Shown: positions 52,442 through 60,538 of the stretch, one piece after another
How the letters are laid out: every line of letters starts with the position of its first letter
How positions within the stretch are numbered: the first letter of the stretch is position 1
Assembly: GCA_049323795.1 (NCBI GenBank)
Contig: JBMOOH010000043.1
Span: 1 to 64,000, forward strand
Direction of reading: 5' to 3'
Source: JAOADN01 sp049323795
GTDB taxonomy: Bacteria > Pseudomonadota > Alphaproteobacteria > Rhodobacterales > Rhodobacteraceae
Length of the DNA: 64,000 bases
Program-made: the position numbers and the translations under genes
Notes under the pieces: model-generated
Database searches by the model: none
Told to the model about the DNA's origin: nothing
Seen by the model: only the letters and a program-made list of their open reading frames with translations

Positions 52442-52605
52442 TGGGGGAAACGTTGACCGGTTACAGGCCGGGGATTGTCGGGTAAATAGCGTCAACCGGC
52501 GTTGAATTGACAGCGTTTCTTTGTTTTCCGGACCGGAACGTGCGGCAGAACGGCACCACCGGACCACCGCCGGACGGCGAGGCAACAACTGCGGACAGGA
52601 GAAAC

Positions 52606-53424
52606 ATGGGTTTTCCCGGAACCTGGATGACCGAGAGCGAGAACCTCGTCTATCGCGTCGTGCCGAAATGCGCCTGCTCGACGATCGGGCAGATCATGTT
52701 CTACGCCGATCACGGCCGTTTCTTCGACGGCGACATCCACGACTCGACCTCCGGGCTGCACAAGTGGGCGCAGGAAGGCAGCCAGGCCGCGATCGAGCGG
52801 GTGGTTAAGTCGCACTCGGCCTATTCCTTCACCTGCGTCCGCAACCCCTACACGCGCATCCTGTCGTCCTTCTTCGACAAGATCTGCGGCATCCAGCGCA
52901 ACGGGAAGCGCTATCGCGGCAACCTCGTGCCCATGCTGGTCCAGAAATACGGGATCGAGGTCGGCGGACCGGACGGCAGGGCCGAGTTCGACCAGATCGC
53001 CTCGTTCCGCCGCTTTCTCCTTTTCGCACGCGACACGATCCGCTGGCGGCGCCCGATGGAGCCGGACATCCACTGGTCGGCCATGTCGGGACACATCTCG
53101 ACCTTCATCGTGAATGGCGGCCGCTACAACGGCATCTTCTTCACCGAGAAGTTCGACGAGGGGATGCAGGATGTGCTCGACAACATCGAGGTCAAGCACA
53201 AGGTGGACCTGAAGAAGATCCCCCGCTTCAACGAAAGCGAAGGCCACGGGCCGAAGCGGGCGCACCCGGTCGAGGCCTATTTCGACGACCTGTCGATGCA
53301 TCTGGTCTGGGAAATCTACAAGAAGGACTTCCAGCTCTTCCGCTACGACTTCGAGAGCCCGGCCAACAAGATGCCCAAGGGCGAGGTGGATCTCGACGAG
53401 GTTCACGCCAAGCTCGGCGACTGA
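52606..53424 (+). CDS. Sulfotransferase-family protein
   Basis: This 272-residue protein belongs to the Sulfotransfer_2 type: the 5'-phosphosulfate loop is VPKCACSTIGQIMF (residues 18-31) and the 3'-phosphate site is TCVRNPYTRILSSF near residue 79. It would transfer sulfate from PAPS to a sugar. The ATG at 52606 follows ACAGGAGAAAC, a strong ribosome binding site; the frame upstream to 52507 is not needed. It is divergent from the branching glycosyltransferase, suggesting a sulfated surface glycan, and its stop overlaps the DadA-like gene (TGATG). Confidence 0.88.
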   Translation: MGFPGTWMTESENLVYRVVPKCACSTIGQIMFYADHGRFFDGDIHDSTSGLHKWAQEGSQAAIERVVKSHSAYSFTCVRNPYTRILSSFFDKICGIQRNGKRYRGNLVPMLVQKYGIEVGGPDGRAEFDQIASFRRFLLFARDTIRWRRPMEPDIHWSAMSGHISTFIVNGGRYNGIFFTEKFDEGMQDVLDNIEVKHKVDLKKIPRFNESEGHGPKRAHPVEAYFDDLSMHLVWEIYKKDFQLFRYDFESPANKMPKGEVDLDEVHAKLGD

Positions 53425-54665
53425 TGATGAAGGATACCGCCGAAGTCGCCGTCATCGGGGCGGGCATCGTCGGCGCGACGATCGCGCTGAGGCTCGCGCA
53501 GGAGGGCCGCGAGGTCGTGCTCATCGACGCCACCGGGGCGGGCACGGGTGCGTCGCACGGGAATGCGGGTACCATCGCGGACTACGCGGTCCGGCCGGTG
53601 GGCACGCCTTCGGTCCTGCGCAACCTGCCCTCGCTGCTTCTCGACCGTGACTCGCCGCTCGCCATCCGCAAGGCCGCGATCCTGTCGCTGGCACCGTGGC
53701 TTCTGAGGTTTCTGGCCCAATCCCTCCCGGCCCGGGCCGAGGCCAATGCGCGCGCGCTGGCCAGGCTCGTGGCCGGCGCGACGGAGCGGTGGACCGACCT
53801 TGCCGCGCAGGCGGATGCGACCGGCCTGACGCGGTCCAAAGGCTGCCTCTACGTGTTCCGTTCGCCCCGCGAGATGGCCTCTGCCCGGTCCGATCTGGCA
53901 GGGCGCCGCGCGCTCGGCGTCGATCTCGAGATACTGGATCCGGCGGGGCTGGCGCGGCTCGAGCCCGGCTATCCCCCGGTGTGCGGCGGCGCGGCCTTCT
54001 TTCCGCGCTCGCTCTCGATCCTCGATCCCGGCGAAATGACCCGCCGCATCGCCGGAGCGGCGGAGGCGGCGGGGTGCACACCGCTCTCCGCCCGGGTGGA
54101 CCGGCTGGACCGGAGGCAAGGCGGCGTCCGCCTGAGCGGTGCGGGCCTCGATCTCGCCGCCCGCCATGCCGTGATCGCCGCCGGCGCGCAGTCGCGGGCG
54201 CTTGCGCGGATGGCGGGCGACCGGGTCCCGCTCGACACCGAGCGCGGCTATCATCTCGAATTCGACGGACAGGAGCGGCGCCTGTCGCGACCGGTCTGTC
54301 CGACCGACCGGGCCTTCTACCTCAGCCCGATGGCAGGCCGGCTCAGGGCCGCCGGAACGGTGGAACTCGGCGGCCTGACCGCACCGCCGTCTCCGCATCG
54401 CATCGCCGCGCTCGAACGCGGCGTCCGCAGCATCTTCCCCGACCTTCCGCCGCCCTCGAGGACGTGGATGGGGTTCCGCCCGTCGATGCCCGACAGCCTT
54501 CCGGTCATCGGTCCCTCGCGGGGCGGACCCGAGGTGATCCACGCCTTCGGTCACGGCCATATCGGGCTGACGCTGGCCCCGGTCACCGCCCGGATCGTGG
54601 CGGACATCATCGCATGCCGGCCGTCTGCGCTCGACCTGGCCCCGTTCCGCGCCGACCGGTTCTGA
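53424..54665 (+). CDS. FAD-dependent D-amino-acid dehydrogenase-like oxidoreductase
   Basis: This 413-residue DAO-family enzyme has the FAD motif VIGAGIVGATIALRLAQEG (residues 9-27), then GTGASHGNAGTIADYAVRPVG, and the C-terminal WMGFRPSMPDSLPVIGPS with GHGHIGLTLAP. These are typical of DadA, the small-subunit-type D-amino-acid dehydrogenase that oxidises D-amino acids to 2-oxo acids and feeds the quinone pool. It starts at ATG 53424, overlapping the sulfotransferase stop by one base. The substrate is not certain; hydroxyproline or sarcosine oxidation are possible. Confidence 0.88.
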   Translation: MMKDTAEVAVIGAGIVGATIALRLAQEGREVVLIDATGAGTGASHGNAGTIADYAVRPVGTPSVLRNLPSLLLDRDSPLAIRKAAILSLAPWLLRFLAQSLPARAEANARALARLVAGATERWTDLAAQADATGLTRSKGCLYVFRSPREMASARSDLAGRRALGVDLEILDPAGLARLEPGYPPVCGGAAFFPRSLSILDPGEMTRRIAGAAEAAGCTPLSARVDRLDRRQGGVRLSGAGLDLAARHAVIAAGAQSRALARMAGDRVPLDTERGYHLEFDGQERRLSRPVCPTDRAFYLSPMAGRLRAAGTVELGGLTAPPSPHRIAALERGVRSIFPDLPPPSRTWMGFRPSMPDSLPVIGPSRGGPEVIHAFGHGHIGLTLAPVTARIVADIIACRPSALDLAPFRADRF

Positions 54666-54814
54666 GAAGGATCACGGACGAAGCCGGGGCTGCGCCGCCA
54701 TCGTTGCCGCCATGGCAGTCGCCGCCACGGCGCCGCGCCGGCCACCTGCGGCCACGTTGACACCCGCCGCCTGTTCGGTCCAAGTCAGCCCACATCCGCT
54801 GACGGGGACTGACG

Positions 54815-56119
54815 ATGAAGATCGCGATGGTTGGCACGGGCTACGTGGGCCTCGTCTCGGGCGTCTGCTTCTCGGACTTCGGGCACGAGGTCGTCTGTGT
54901 GGACAAGGATCCGCGCAAGATCGAGATGCTGAAGCGCGGCGAGGTGCCGATCTACGAACCGGGCCTCGACACGCTCATGGCGAAGAACGTGGCTGCGCGG
55001 CGGCTGTCGTTCACGCAGGATCTCGCCGCGGCCGTGGCCGGTGCCGAGGCGGTGTTCATCGCCGTCGGCACGCCGACGCGGCGCGGCGACGGACATGCCG
55101 ACCTGACCTACGTCTTCGCCGCCGCCGAAGAGATCGGCAGGGCGCTGACCTGCCACACGGTCGTGGTGACGAAATCCACCGTCCCCGTCGGCACCAATGC
55201 CAGGGTGGCCGAGATCGTCCGCAAGACATCGCCCGGGGCCGACTTCGACGTGGCCTCGAACCCCGAGTTCCTGCGCGAGGGCGCGGCGATCGACGACTTC
55301 ATGCGCCCCGACCGGGTGGTCGTCGGGGTCACCTCGGACCGCGCGAGGGACGTGATGGGCGAGATCTACCGCCCGCTCTTCCTGCGCGACTTCCCGATCC
55401 TCTACACCGACCTCGAGACCGCGGAGATGATCAAATACGCGGCGAATGCGTTCCTGGCCACGAAGATCACCTTCATCAACGAGGTCGCGGCGCTCTGCGA
55501 GAAGGTGGGGGCGGACGTGAAGGCGGTGTCGAAGGGCATCGGCCTCGACGGCCGGATCGGCAACAAATTCCTGCATGCCGGCCCCGGCTATGGCGGGTCG
55601 TGCTTTCCCAAGGACACCTCGGCCCTTGCCCGGATCGGTCAGGAGTTCGCCTCGCCCGTGCAGATCGTCGAGACGGTCATCAAGGTGAACGACGAGGTGA
55701 AGCGCCGGATGGTGCAGAAGATCGTCGATCTCTGCGGCGGGTCGGTGAACGGCAGGACGATCGCGGTGCTGGGCGTCACCTTCAAGCCGAACACCGACGA
55801 CATGCGGGATGCGCCGTCGCTGACCATCGTTCCGGCGCTGGTGGGCGGGGGCGCGAAGGTTCGCATCGTCGATCCGCAGGGCCGGCGCGAGGGGCAGGAC
55901 CTGCTGCCCGGCGTCGTGTGGATGGACGACGCCTATGCCGCGGCGGCCGGGGCGGACGCGGTCGTTCTGCTGACCGAATGGAACGAGTTCCGCGCCCTCG
56001 ACCTCGACCGGCTGGCGCGGTCCATGGCAACCGCCCGCATGGCCGACCTCCGCAACATCTATTCCCGGCGCGATGCGCTCCGGGCGGGTTTCCAGAGCTA
56101 TACCGCGGTCGGCCGCTGA
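54815..56119 (+). CDS. ugd: UDP-glucose 6-dehydrogenase
   Basis: This 434-residue enzyme oxidises UDP-glucose to UDP-glucuronate with two NAD. It shows the Rossmann motif VGTGYVGLVSGVCFSDFGHEV, GTPTRRGDG, STVPVGT, NPEFLREGAAIDDFM, the lysine in EMIKYAANAFLATKITFINE, and the catalytic Cys in GGSCFPKDTSAL (near residue 261). GGGACTGACG precedes the ATG. The product is a precursor for acidic surface polysaccharides, which fits the nearby glycosyltransferase and sulfotransferase. Confidence 0.96.
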   Translation: MKIAMVGTGYVGLVSGVCFSDFGHEVVCVDKDPRKIEMLKRGEVPIYEPGLDTLMAKNVAARRLSFTQDLAAAVAGAEAVFIAVGTPTRRGDGHADLTYVFAAAEEIGRALTCHTVVVTKSTVPVGTNARVAEIVRKTSPGADFDVASNPEFLREGAAIDDFMRPDRVVVGVTSDRARDVMGEIYRPLFLRDFPILYTDLETAEMIKYAANAFLATKITFINEVAALCEKVGADVKAVSKGIGLDGRIGNKFLHAGPGYGGSCFPKDTSALARIGQEFASPVQIVETVIKVNDEVKRRMVQKIVDLCGGSVNGRTIAVLGVTFKPNTDDMRDAPSLTIVPALVGGGAKVRIVDPQGRREGQDLLPGVVWMDDAYAAAAGADAVVLLTEWNEFRALDLDRLARSMATARMADLRNIYSRRDALRAGFQSYTAVGR

Positions 56120-56121
56120 CC

Positions 56122-56700
56122 GTGGACACGACGCTCTTCGACTGCGCGATCGCCCGCTGGCTGCCGAAGGTCGGCGACCCGGATGCTCTCTCCTGGGTGA
56201 CGGTGGCCCTCTACGTTGCGGCGGCATTTGTCTGTCTGCGCAAGGCACGTGCCGTCGCGACAGAGCCCGGGCGCCGACGTGACAGCCTGTTCTGGACCGG
56301 GGCGGCGATCCTTCTCACCCTCTACGCCGCGAACAAGCAGCTCGACCTCCAGTCGCTGCTCCGCGGAGCGGGCCACTGCTATGCAAAGCGCGAGGGCTGG
56401 TGGCAGGACCGCCGCAGCGTGCAGGTCGACTTCGTCGTCGCAGTCTCGGTTGCCGGCGCGCTGGCGGTGGCGGCCGGCATCGTCTGGTTCCGCGGCAGTC
56501 TGGCGCGGATCTGGCCGGCGGCTCTCGGGCTGGCGTTCGTGGCGGGCTATGCGATGGTGCGGGTGGTCGGCATAAGCCATGTCGCCACGGTGCTGGAAAC
56601 GAGCCTTGCCGGCTTCCCCGCGAAGTGGATCCTCGAGATCCCGGGGCCGCTGCTGGTCATGGCGGGGGCCTCGGTCAGCGATCGGCGCGGGGCCGGCTGA
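56122..56700 (+). CDS. Conserved four-helix membrane protein, function unknown
   Basis: This 192-residue protein starts at GTG 56122, 2 bp after the ugd stop codon, so it is co-transcribed. It has four membrane segments (about residues 24-40, 53-72, 101-122, 130-148) and a conserved loop LTLYAANKQLDLQSLL. A similar motif occurs in uncharacterised bacterial membrane proteins. No catalytic residue is evident. Its last 26 bp overlap the convergent matB gene. Confidence 0.75.
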   Translation: MDTTLFDCAIARWLPKVGDPDALSWVTVALYVAAAFVCLRKARAVATEPGRRRDSLFWTGAAILLTLYAANKQLDLQSLLRGAGHCYAKREGWWQDRRSVQVDFVVAVSVAGALAVAAGIVWFRGSLARIWPAALGLAFVAGYAMVRVVGISHVATVLETSLAGFPAKWILEIPGPLLVMAGASVSDRRGAG

Positions 56701-58204
56701 AGAGGTCCGCGAAGGCGGCGCGCAGGGCGGCCTTCTGCACCTTGCCCATCGCATTGCGGGGAAGCTCGGCCATGACGGCGAGGTGCTTCGGCCGCTTGTA
56801 CCCGGCGAGCCTGCCGGCGACCGCGTCGATCAGCCGGGCCGGATCGGGGCTGTGGCCGGGCCGGGGCACCACGACCGCGACGACCGCCTCGCCCAGATCG
56901 GGATGCGGCACGCCGATCACCGCGCTTTCGAGCACGTCCTGCTGCGCGTCGAGCGCAAGCTCGACCTCCCTGGGGTAGACATTGTAGCCGCCGGTGATCA
57001 CAAGGTCCTTCGCGCGCCCCACGATGGTCAGGTATCCCTCGGCGTCGAGCACGCCGATATCCCCCGTGAGGAAGAACCCGTCGGCCCGCAACTCCTCCTT
57101 CGTCTTTTCCGGCATCCTCCAGTAACCGCTGAACACGTTCGGCCCCCGTATCTCGATCACGCCGGGTTGCCCGGCGGCCACCGGCCGGCCCGGGGGATCG
57201 CAGACGCGCACCTCGATTCCCGGCAGGGCGCGGCCCACGGTGCCGGGCCGGCGGTCGCCCTCGTAGGGGTTGGACGTGTTCATGCTCGTTTCCGTCATCC
57301 CGTAGCGTTCGAGGATGCGGTGCCCCGTCCGGCTTTCCCAGGCGCGGTGCGTTTCGGCCAGGAGGGGGGCCGAGCCGGACACGAAAAGGCGCATGTGACG
57401 CACGAGGGCGGCGGTCAGGCCGGGATGGTCAAGAAGACGCGTGTAGAACGTGGGCACCCCCATCATCGCCGTCGCCTGCGGAAGCTGTCCGATCACCGCG
57501 TCGGCGTCGAACCTCGGCAGGAAGATCATCGGGCAGCCCGCGACGAGCGCAACATTGGTGGCGACGAAGAGCCCGTGGGTATGGAAGACGGGCAGGGCGT
57601 GGAGAAGCACGTCGGCCGCGGTGAACCGCCATTCCCGCGCCAGGACCTGCGCATTGGACAGAAGGTTCCCGTGCGTCAGCATCGCCCCCTTCGACCGGCC
57701 GGTCGTGCCGGAGGTGTAGAGAAGCGCCGCGAGATCGTCGGGACCGCGCCGGGCCAGGGCATCCGGGTCAGGCACCGCCCGGGCGGCGAGCGCGCCGAAA
57801 CTGCCCGACCCCGAAGGGCCGAGCGTCATCAGCCGCGCGCCGGCCCGCGCGGCCGCTCCGCCGAGCCGGCCTTCGCTGCCCGGGTCGGCGAGAAAAAGCG
57901 CGGCGCCCGCGTCGGCGACATGGTAGCCGAGTTCCGACGGCGTATAGGCGGTGTTGAGCGGCAGGAAGACAATCCCGCAGCGGATCGCCGCAGCGACAGC
58001 GGCAAGCATGGCCGGACCCTTGGAAAGCTGGATCGCGATCCGGTCGCCGGGGACAAGCCCGAGGTCCCGCAGCGCCGCCGCCATGCGCGCCGCGTCGTCC
58101 AGAAACGCGCCATGCGTGACGATGCTGCCATCGGCGGCGATCAGGAACGGGGTATCCCGGCCTTCATGCGGCCGGAAGAGCCCGTCGTAGAGATGGTTCG
58201 TCAT
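56675..58204 (-). CDS. matB: Malonyl-CoA synthetase
   Basis: This 509-residue acyl-CoA synthetase of the ANL family closely follows Rhodopseudomonas MatB: AALLYTSGTTGRSKGAMLTH (P-loop), HALPVFHTHGLFVATN, VGVPTFYTRLLDHP-like MGVPTFYTRLL, GMTETSMNTSNPYEGDRRPG, FLTGDIGVLD, and the catalytic lysine in NAMGKVQKAALR. It activates malonate with ATP and CoA. No malonyl-CoA decarboxylase or transporter is adjacent. It is convergent with the membrane protein gene, overlapping by 26 bp. Confidence 0.93.
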   Translation of the reverse strand: MTNHLYDGLFRPHEGRDTPFLIAADGSIVTHGAFLDDAARMAAALRDLGLVPGDRIAIQLSKGPAMLAAVAAAIRCGIVFLPLNTAYTPSELGYHVADAGAALFLADPGSEGRLGGAAARAGARLMTLGPSGSGSFGALAARAVPDPDALARRGPDDLAALLYTSGTTGRSKGAMLTHGNLLSNAQVLAREWRFTAADVLLHALPVFHTHGLFVATNVALVAGCPMIFLPRFDADAVIGQLPQATAMMGVPTFYTRLLDHPGLTAALVRHMRLFVSGSAPLLAETHRAWESRTGHRILERYGMTETSMNTSNPYEGDRRPGTVGRALPGIEVRVCDPPGRPVAAGQPGVIEIRGPNVFSGYWRMPEKTKEELRADGFFLTGDIGVLDAEGYLTIVGRAKDLVITGGYNVYPREVELALDAQQDVLESAVIGVPHPDLGEAVVAVVVPRPGHSPDPARLIDAVAGRLAGYKRPKHLAVMAELPRNAMGKVQKAALRAAFADLFSRPRADR

Positions 58205-58264
58205 GTCGGCAAAAGCCCTGGCCTCGGTCTGCCCGGACGGGATAACGGGGCCGGCGGGGGAAAT

Positions 58265-59053
58265 CTATGCCCGCCGCAGGACGGCGATGCCCGAGGCGAC
58301 CGTGAAGATCAGCGCCGCCGACACCACGATCGACGGCCCGGCCGGCGTGTCGAGGCGCAGCGACATCCAGAGGCCCGCGACCACCGCGGTCGCGCCCGCA
58401 AGCGCTGCGCCGGCCGCCATCGATTCGGGCGTCCGCGACCAGGTGCGCGCGCTGGCGGCCGGAACGATCAGCATCGCCGCGATCAGGAGCGCACCGACGA
58501 TCTTGACCGCCACCGCCACGACAAGTGCCAGCGCCACCGTCAGGACCAGCCGCTCGCGCCGCGGATCGAAACCCGAGGCCTGGGCCAGTTCCTCGTTCAG
58601 TGTGGCCGTCAGAAGGCCCTGCCACCGCCACGAGAGAAGCGCGGCAACCGCCCCGGATCCCGCCCAGACCACGGCCACGTCGCTCCATCTGACCGAAAGG
58701 ATGTCGCCGAAGAGATAGGCCGACAGGTCCGTCCTGACCCCGGGCATGAACGACACCGCGACCAGCCCGATGGCCAACGCCGAATGCGCAAGGACGCCGA
58801 GCACGGTATCCGCCGAATGTCCGCGTCCGCTGAGCGAGGACACCGCGAAGGCCATGGCCAGGGCGACGGCCAGCGTGCCGGCATAGAGCGGCAGGTCGGT
58901 GGCGAGCGCCAGCGCCACCCCGAGGATCGCCGCATGGGCGGTCGCATCCCCGAAATAGGCCATCCGCCGCCAGACGACGAAGGATCCGAGCGGCCCGGTC
59001 GCAACGGCCAGCCCGATCCCGGCAAGCGCCGCGCGCAGAAGAAACTCGGCCAT
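58265..59053 (-). CDS. znuB: Zinc ABC transporter permease
   Basis: This 262-residue ABC-3 type permease has about eight helices. Typical stretches are GPLGSFVVWRRMAYFGDATAHAAILGVALAL at the start, HSALAIGLV, and VKIVGALLIAAMLIVPAASA. It forms the channel for high-affinity zinc uptake with ZnuC and ZnuA. The ATG lies 2 bp after the znuC stop codon, making a zur-znuC-znuB transcription unit. Confidence 0.94.
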   Translation of the reverse strand: MAEFLLRAALAGIGLAVATGPLGSFVVWRRMAYFGDATAHAAILGVALALATDLPLYAGTLAVALAMAFAVSSLSGRGHSADTVLGVLAHSALAIGLVAVSFMPGVRTDLSAYLFGDILSVRWSDVAVVWAGSGAVAALLSWRWQGLLTATLNEELAQASGFDPRRERLVLTVALALVVAVAVKIVGALLIAAMLIVPAASARTWSRTPESMAAGAALAGATAVVAGLWMSLRLDTPAGPSIVVSAALIFTVASGIAVLRRA

Positions 59054-59055
59054 GC

Positions 59056-59940
59056 CTAACCGTCCGCGGTCTTCTCGGGCACGCGCGCGGCCGTGCCGGG
59101 CGACGCGGCCGCAGGGGTGCCGGACTGCACGGGTTTCCGCCCGCCCGCATCGTGGCTGCCCCGGTGATGCCCGGGATCATGCCCAGGATCATGCCCAGGA
59201 TCATGCCCGGATCCGCCGTCGTGCTCGTGGTCGTGGTCATGACGGTAGAGCGCCATCGTGCCCCCCGCCCCGAGGCCGAACAGCGCCCGGTACTCGGGCG
59301 CCGCCGAGACGACCTCGGGCGTGCCCTCGCAGCAGACGTGGCGGTTCAGGCAGAGGACGCGGTCCGACGCCGCCATCACGACGTTGAGGTCATGGCTCAC
59401 CATCACGACCGCGCAGCCGGTCTCGTCCCGGACATCGGCGATCAGTCGGTAGAAGGCCGCCACGCCCGGCTGATCCAGCCCCTGCGTCGGTTCGTCCAGG
59501 ATCAGCACGTCGGGTCGCGCCAGCAGCGCCCGCGCCAGGAGTACGCGCTGGAACTGCCCGCCGGACAGCGACACCATCTGCTGCGACCGCGCCGGCGCGG
59601 CGACGCCGACCCGCGCCAGGGCGCCCAGCGCCCCGGAGGCGGTCGCGCGCGTTCCGAGCGACAGGAAGCGCAGCACCGTCATCGGCAGCGCGCTGTCGAT
59701 GTGCAGCCGCTGGGGGACATAGCCGATCCGCAGCCCCGGCCGGCGGTCGACCCGGCCGGCGGCAGCCCGCTCCAACCCGATCAGTGCACGCACGAGGGTG
59801 GATTTGCCCGACCCGTTCGGACCGACGATGGTGACGATCTCGCCGGGGGCGATGGAAAGGTGCACGGTGTCGAGCACGACCGAACCGCCGCGCCGCACGG
59901 TCAGGCCATCGGCCTCGATCAGCGTCGCGGCCCGCGTCAC
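59056..59940 (-). CDS. znuC: Zinc ABC transporter ATPase with histidine-rich tail
   Basis: This 294-residue ATPase has Walker A GPNGSGKST near residue 37, signature LSGGQFQRVLLARALL, and Walker B VLILDEPTQGLDQPG. The typical ZnuC ends near residue 230; here a tail of about 60 residues follows, with ten histidines, RHDHDHEHD then DPGH three times (about 232-264), a likely metal-binding region in the cytoplasm. GTG at 59940 overlaps the zur stop (GTGA) and is preferred; ATG at 59958 has no ribosome binding site. It powers zinc uptake with ZnuB and ZnuA. Confidence 0.93.
   Translation of the reverse strand: MTRAATLIEADGLTVRRGGSVVLDTVHLSIAPGEIVTIVGPNGSGKSTLVRALIGLERAAAGRVDRRPGLRIGYVPQRLHIDSALPMTVLRFLSLGTRATASGALGALARVGVAAPARSQQMVSLSGGQFQRVLLARALLARPDVLILDEPTQGLDQPGVAAFYRLIADVRDETGCAVVMVSHDLNVVMAASDRVLCLNRHVCCEGTPEVVSAAPEYRALFGLGAGGTMALYRHDHDHEHDGGSGHDPGHDPGHDPGHHRGSHDAGGRKPVQSGTPAAASPGTAARVPEKTADG
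59174..59209. repeat. Three 12-bp tandem repeats in the znuC 3' end
   Basis: GGATCATGCCCA occurs twice exactly and a third time with a final G. On the minus strand the array encodes DPGH three times in the ZnuC tail. Confidence 0.95.
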
Positions 59941-60476
59941 GGCGCACCACCCGCGCATGCCGGACAGAGGCCGGCGGCCTCGATGCTCGCGCGTTCGACG
60001 CGGAAGCCCGCGGTGCCCGCGGCGGCGTCCAGCTCCGCCCGCATGCGGCCTGCCTCGGTCTCGGCGACGGTGCCGCAGCTCCGGCAGATCAGGAATGCCG
60101 CCTGGTGGTCCCTGCCCGGCCCGGTGCAGGCGAGGAAGGCGTTCAGCCCCCGGATCCTGTGCGCAAGCCCCTGTTCCACAAGGAAATCGAGCGCCCGGTA
60201 GGCAACCGGCGGCTGGCCGCCGAAACCGGCCGCCGACAGCCGCTCCAGGACCTCGTAGGCACCAAGCGCGCGATGCGCCTCGAGCAGGATCTCGAGCGCG
60301 CGGCGCCGGACCGGGGTCAGCCGGACCCCGCGGCCCTTCGCAACCTCCTCCGCGCGGGAAAGCAGGCCGTCGACACAGCGGCCGTGGTCGTGCCGTTCAA
60401 AGGCCGGCCCGCAGGGCGGCACCTCCGGCGGACCTGCGGCTTCCGGCCGTGCGGGGTGCGGCTTCATGACATCCAT
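59937..60476 (-). CDS. zur: Zinc uptake regulator (Fur family)
   Basis: This 179-residue Fur-family repressor has a winged-helix domain (LTPVRRRALEILLEAHRALGAYEVLERL; PPVAYRALDFLVEQGLAHRI) and a dimerisation/metal domain with CRSCGTVAE and CPAC, two CxxC structural zinc sites, plus GRDHQAAF. With zinc it should repress znu genes. It starts the minus-strand zur-znuC-znuB unit; the start at 60476 is directly beside the Zur box, so a leaderless message or the ATG at 60467 is possible. The N-terminal 35 residues are an extension with a HDHGRC segment. Confidence 0.93.
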   Translation of the reverse strand: MDVMKPHPARPEAAGPPEVPPCGPAFERHDHGRCVDGLLSRAEEVAKGRGVRLTPVRRRALEILLEAHRALGAYEVLERLSAAGFGGQPPVAYRALDFLVEQGLAHRIRGLNAFLACTGPGRDHQAAFLICRSCGTVAETEAGRMRAELDAAAGTAGFRVERASIEAAGLCPACAGGAP

Positions 60477-60483
60477 CTTGACC

Positions 60484-60498
60484 TGTTATGATATAACA
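60484..60498. promoter_or_regulatory. Zur box between zur and znuA
   Basis: TGTTAT-GAT-ATAACA is a 15-bp inverted repeat in an AT-rich island, like known alphaproteobacterial Zur sites. On the plus strand TTGACC (60478-60483) and TACTAT (60499-60504) flank it exactly, so the box fills the spacer of a candidate znuA promoter. Bound Zur would block znuA and the divergent zur-znuCB unit. Confidence 0.82.
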
Positions 60499-60538
60499 TA
60501 CTATTTTCCCGCCCGTCGCGCAACCCGGAGTCCGCATC

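Noticed and set aside
52442..52605. TTGACA (52507-52512) and TTGACG-like hexamers as promoters of the divergent sulfotransferase/glycosyltransferase pair
   Set aside because: No acceptable -10 sequence is present at 16-18 bases on either strand, so the promoters could not be placed.
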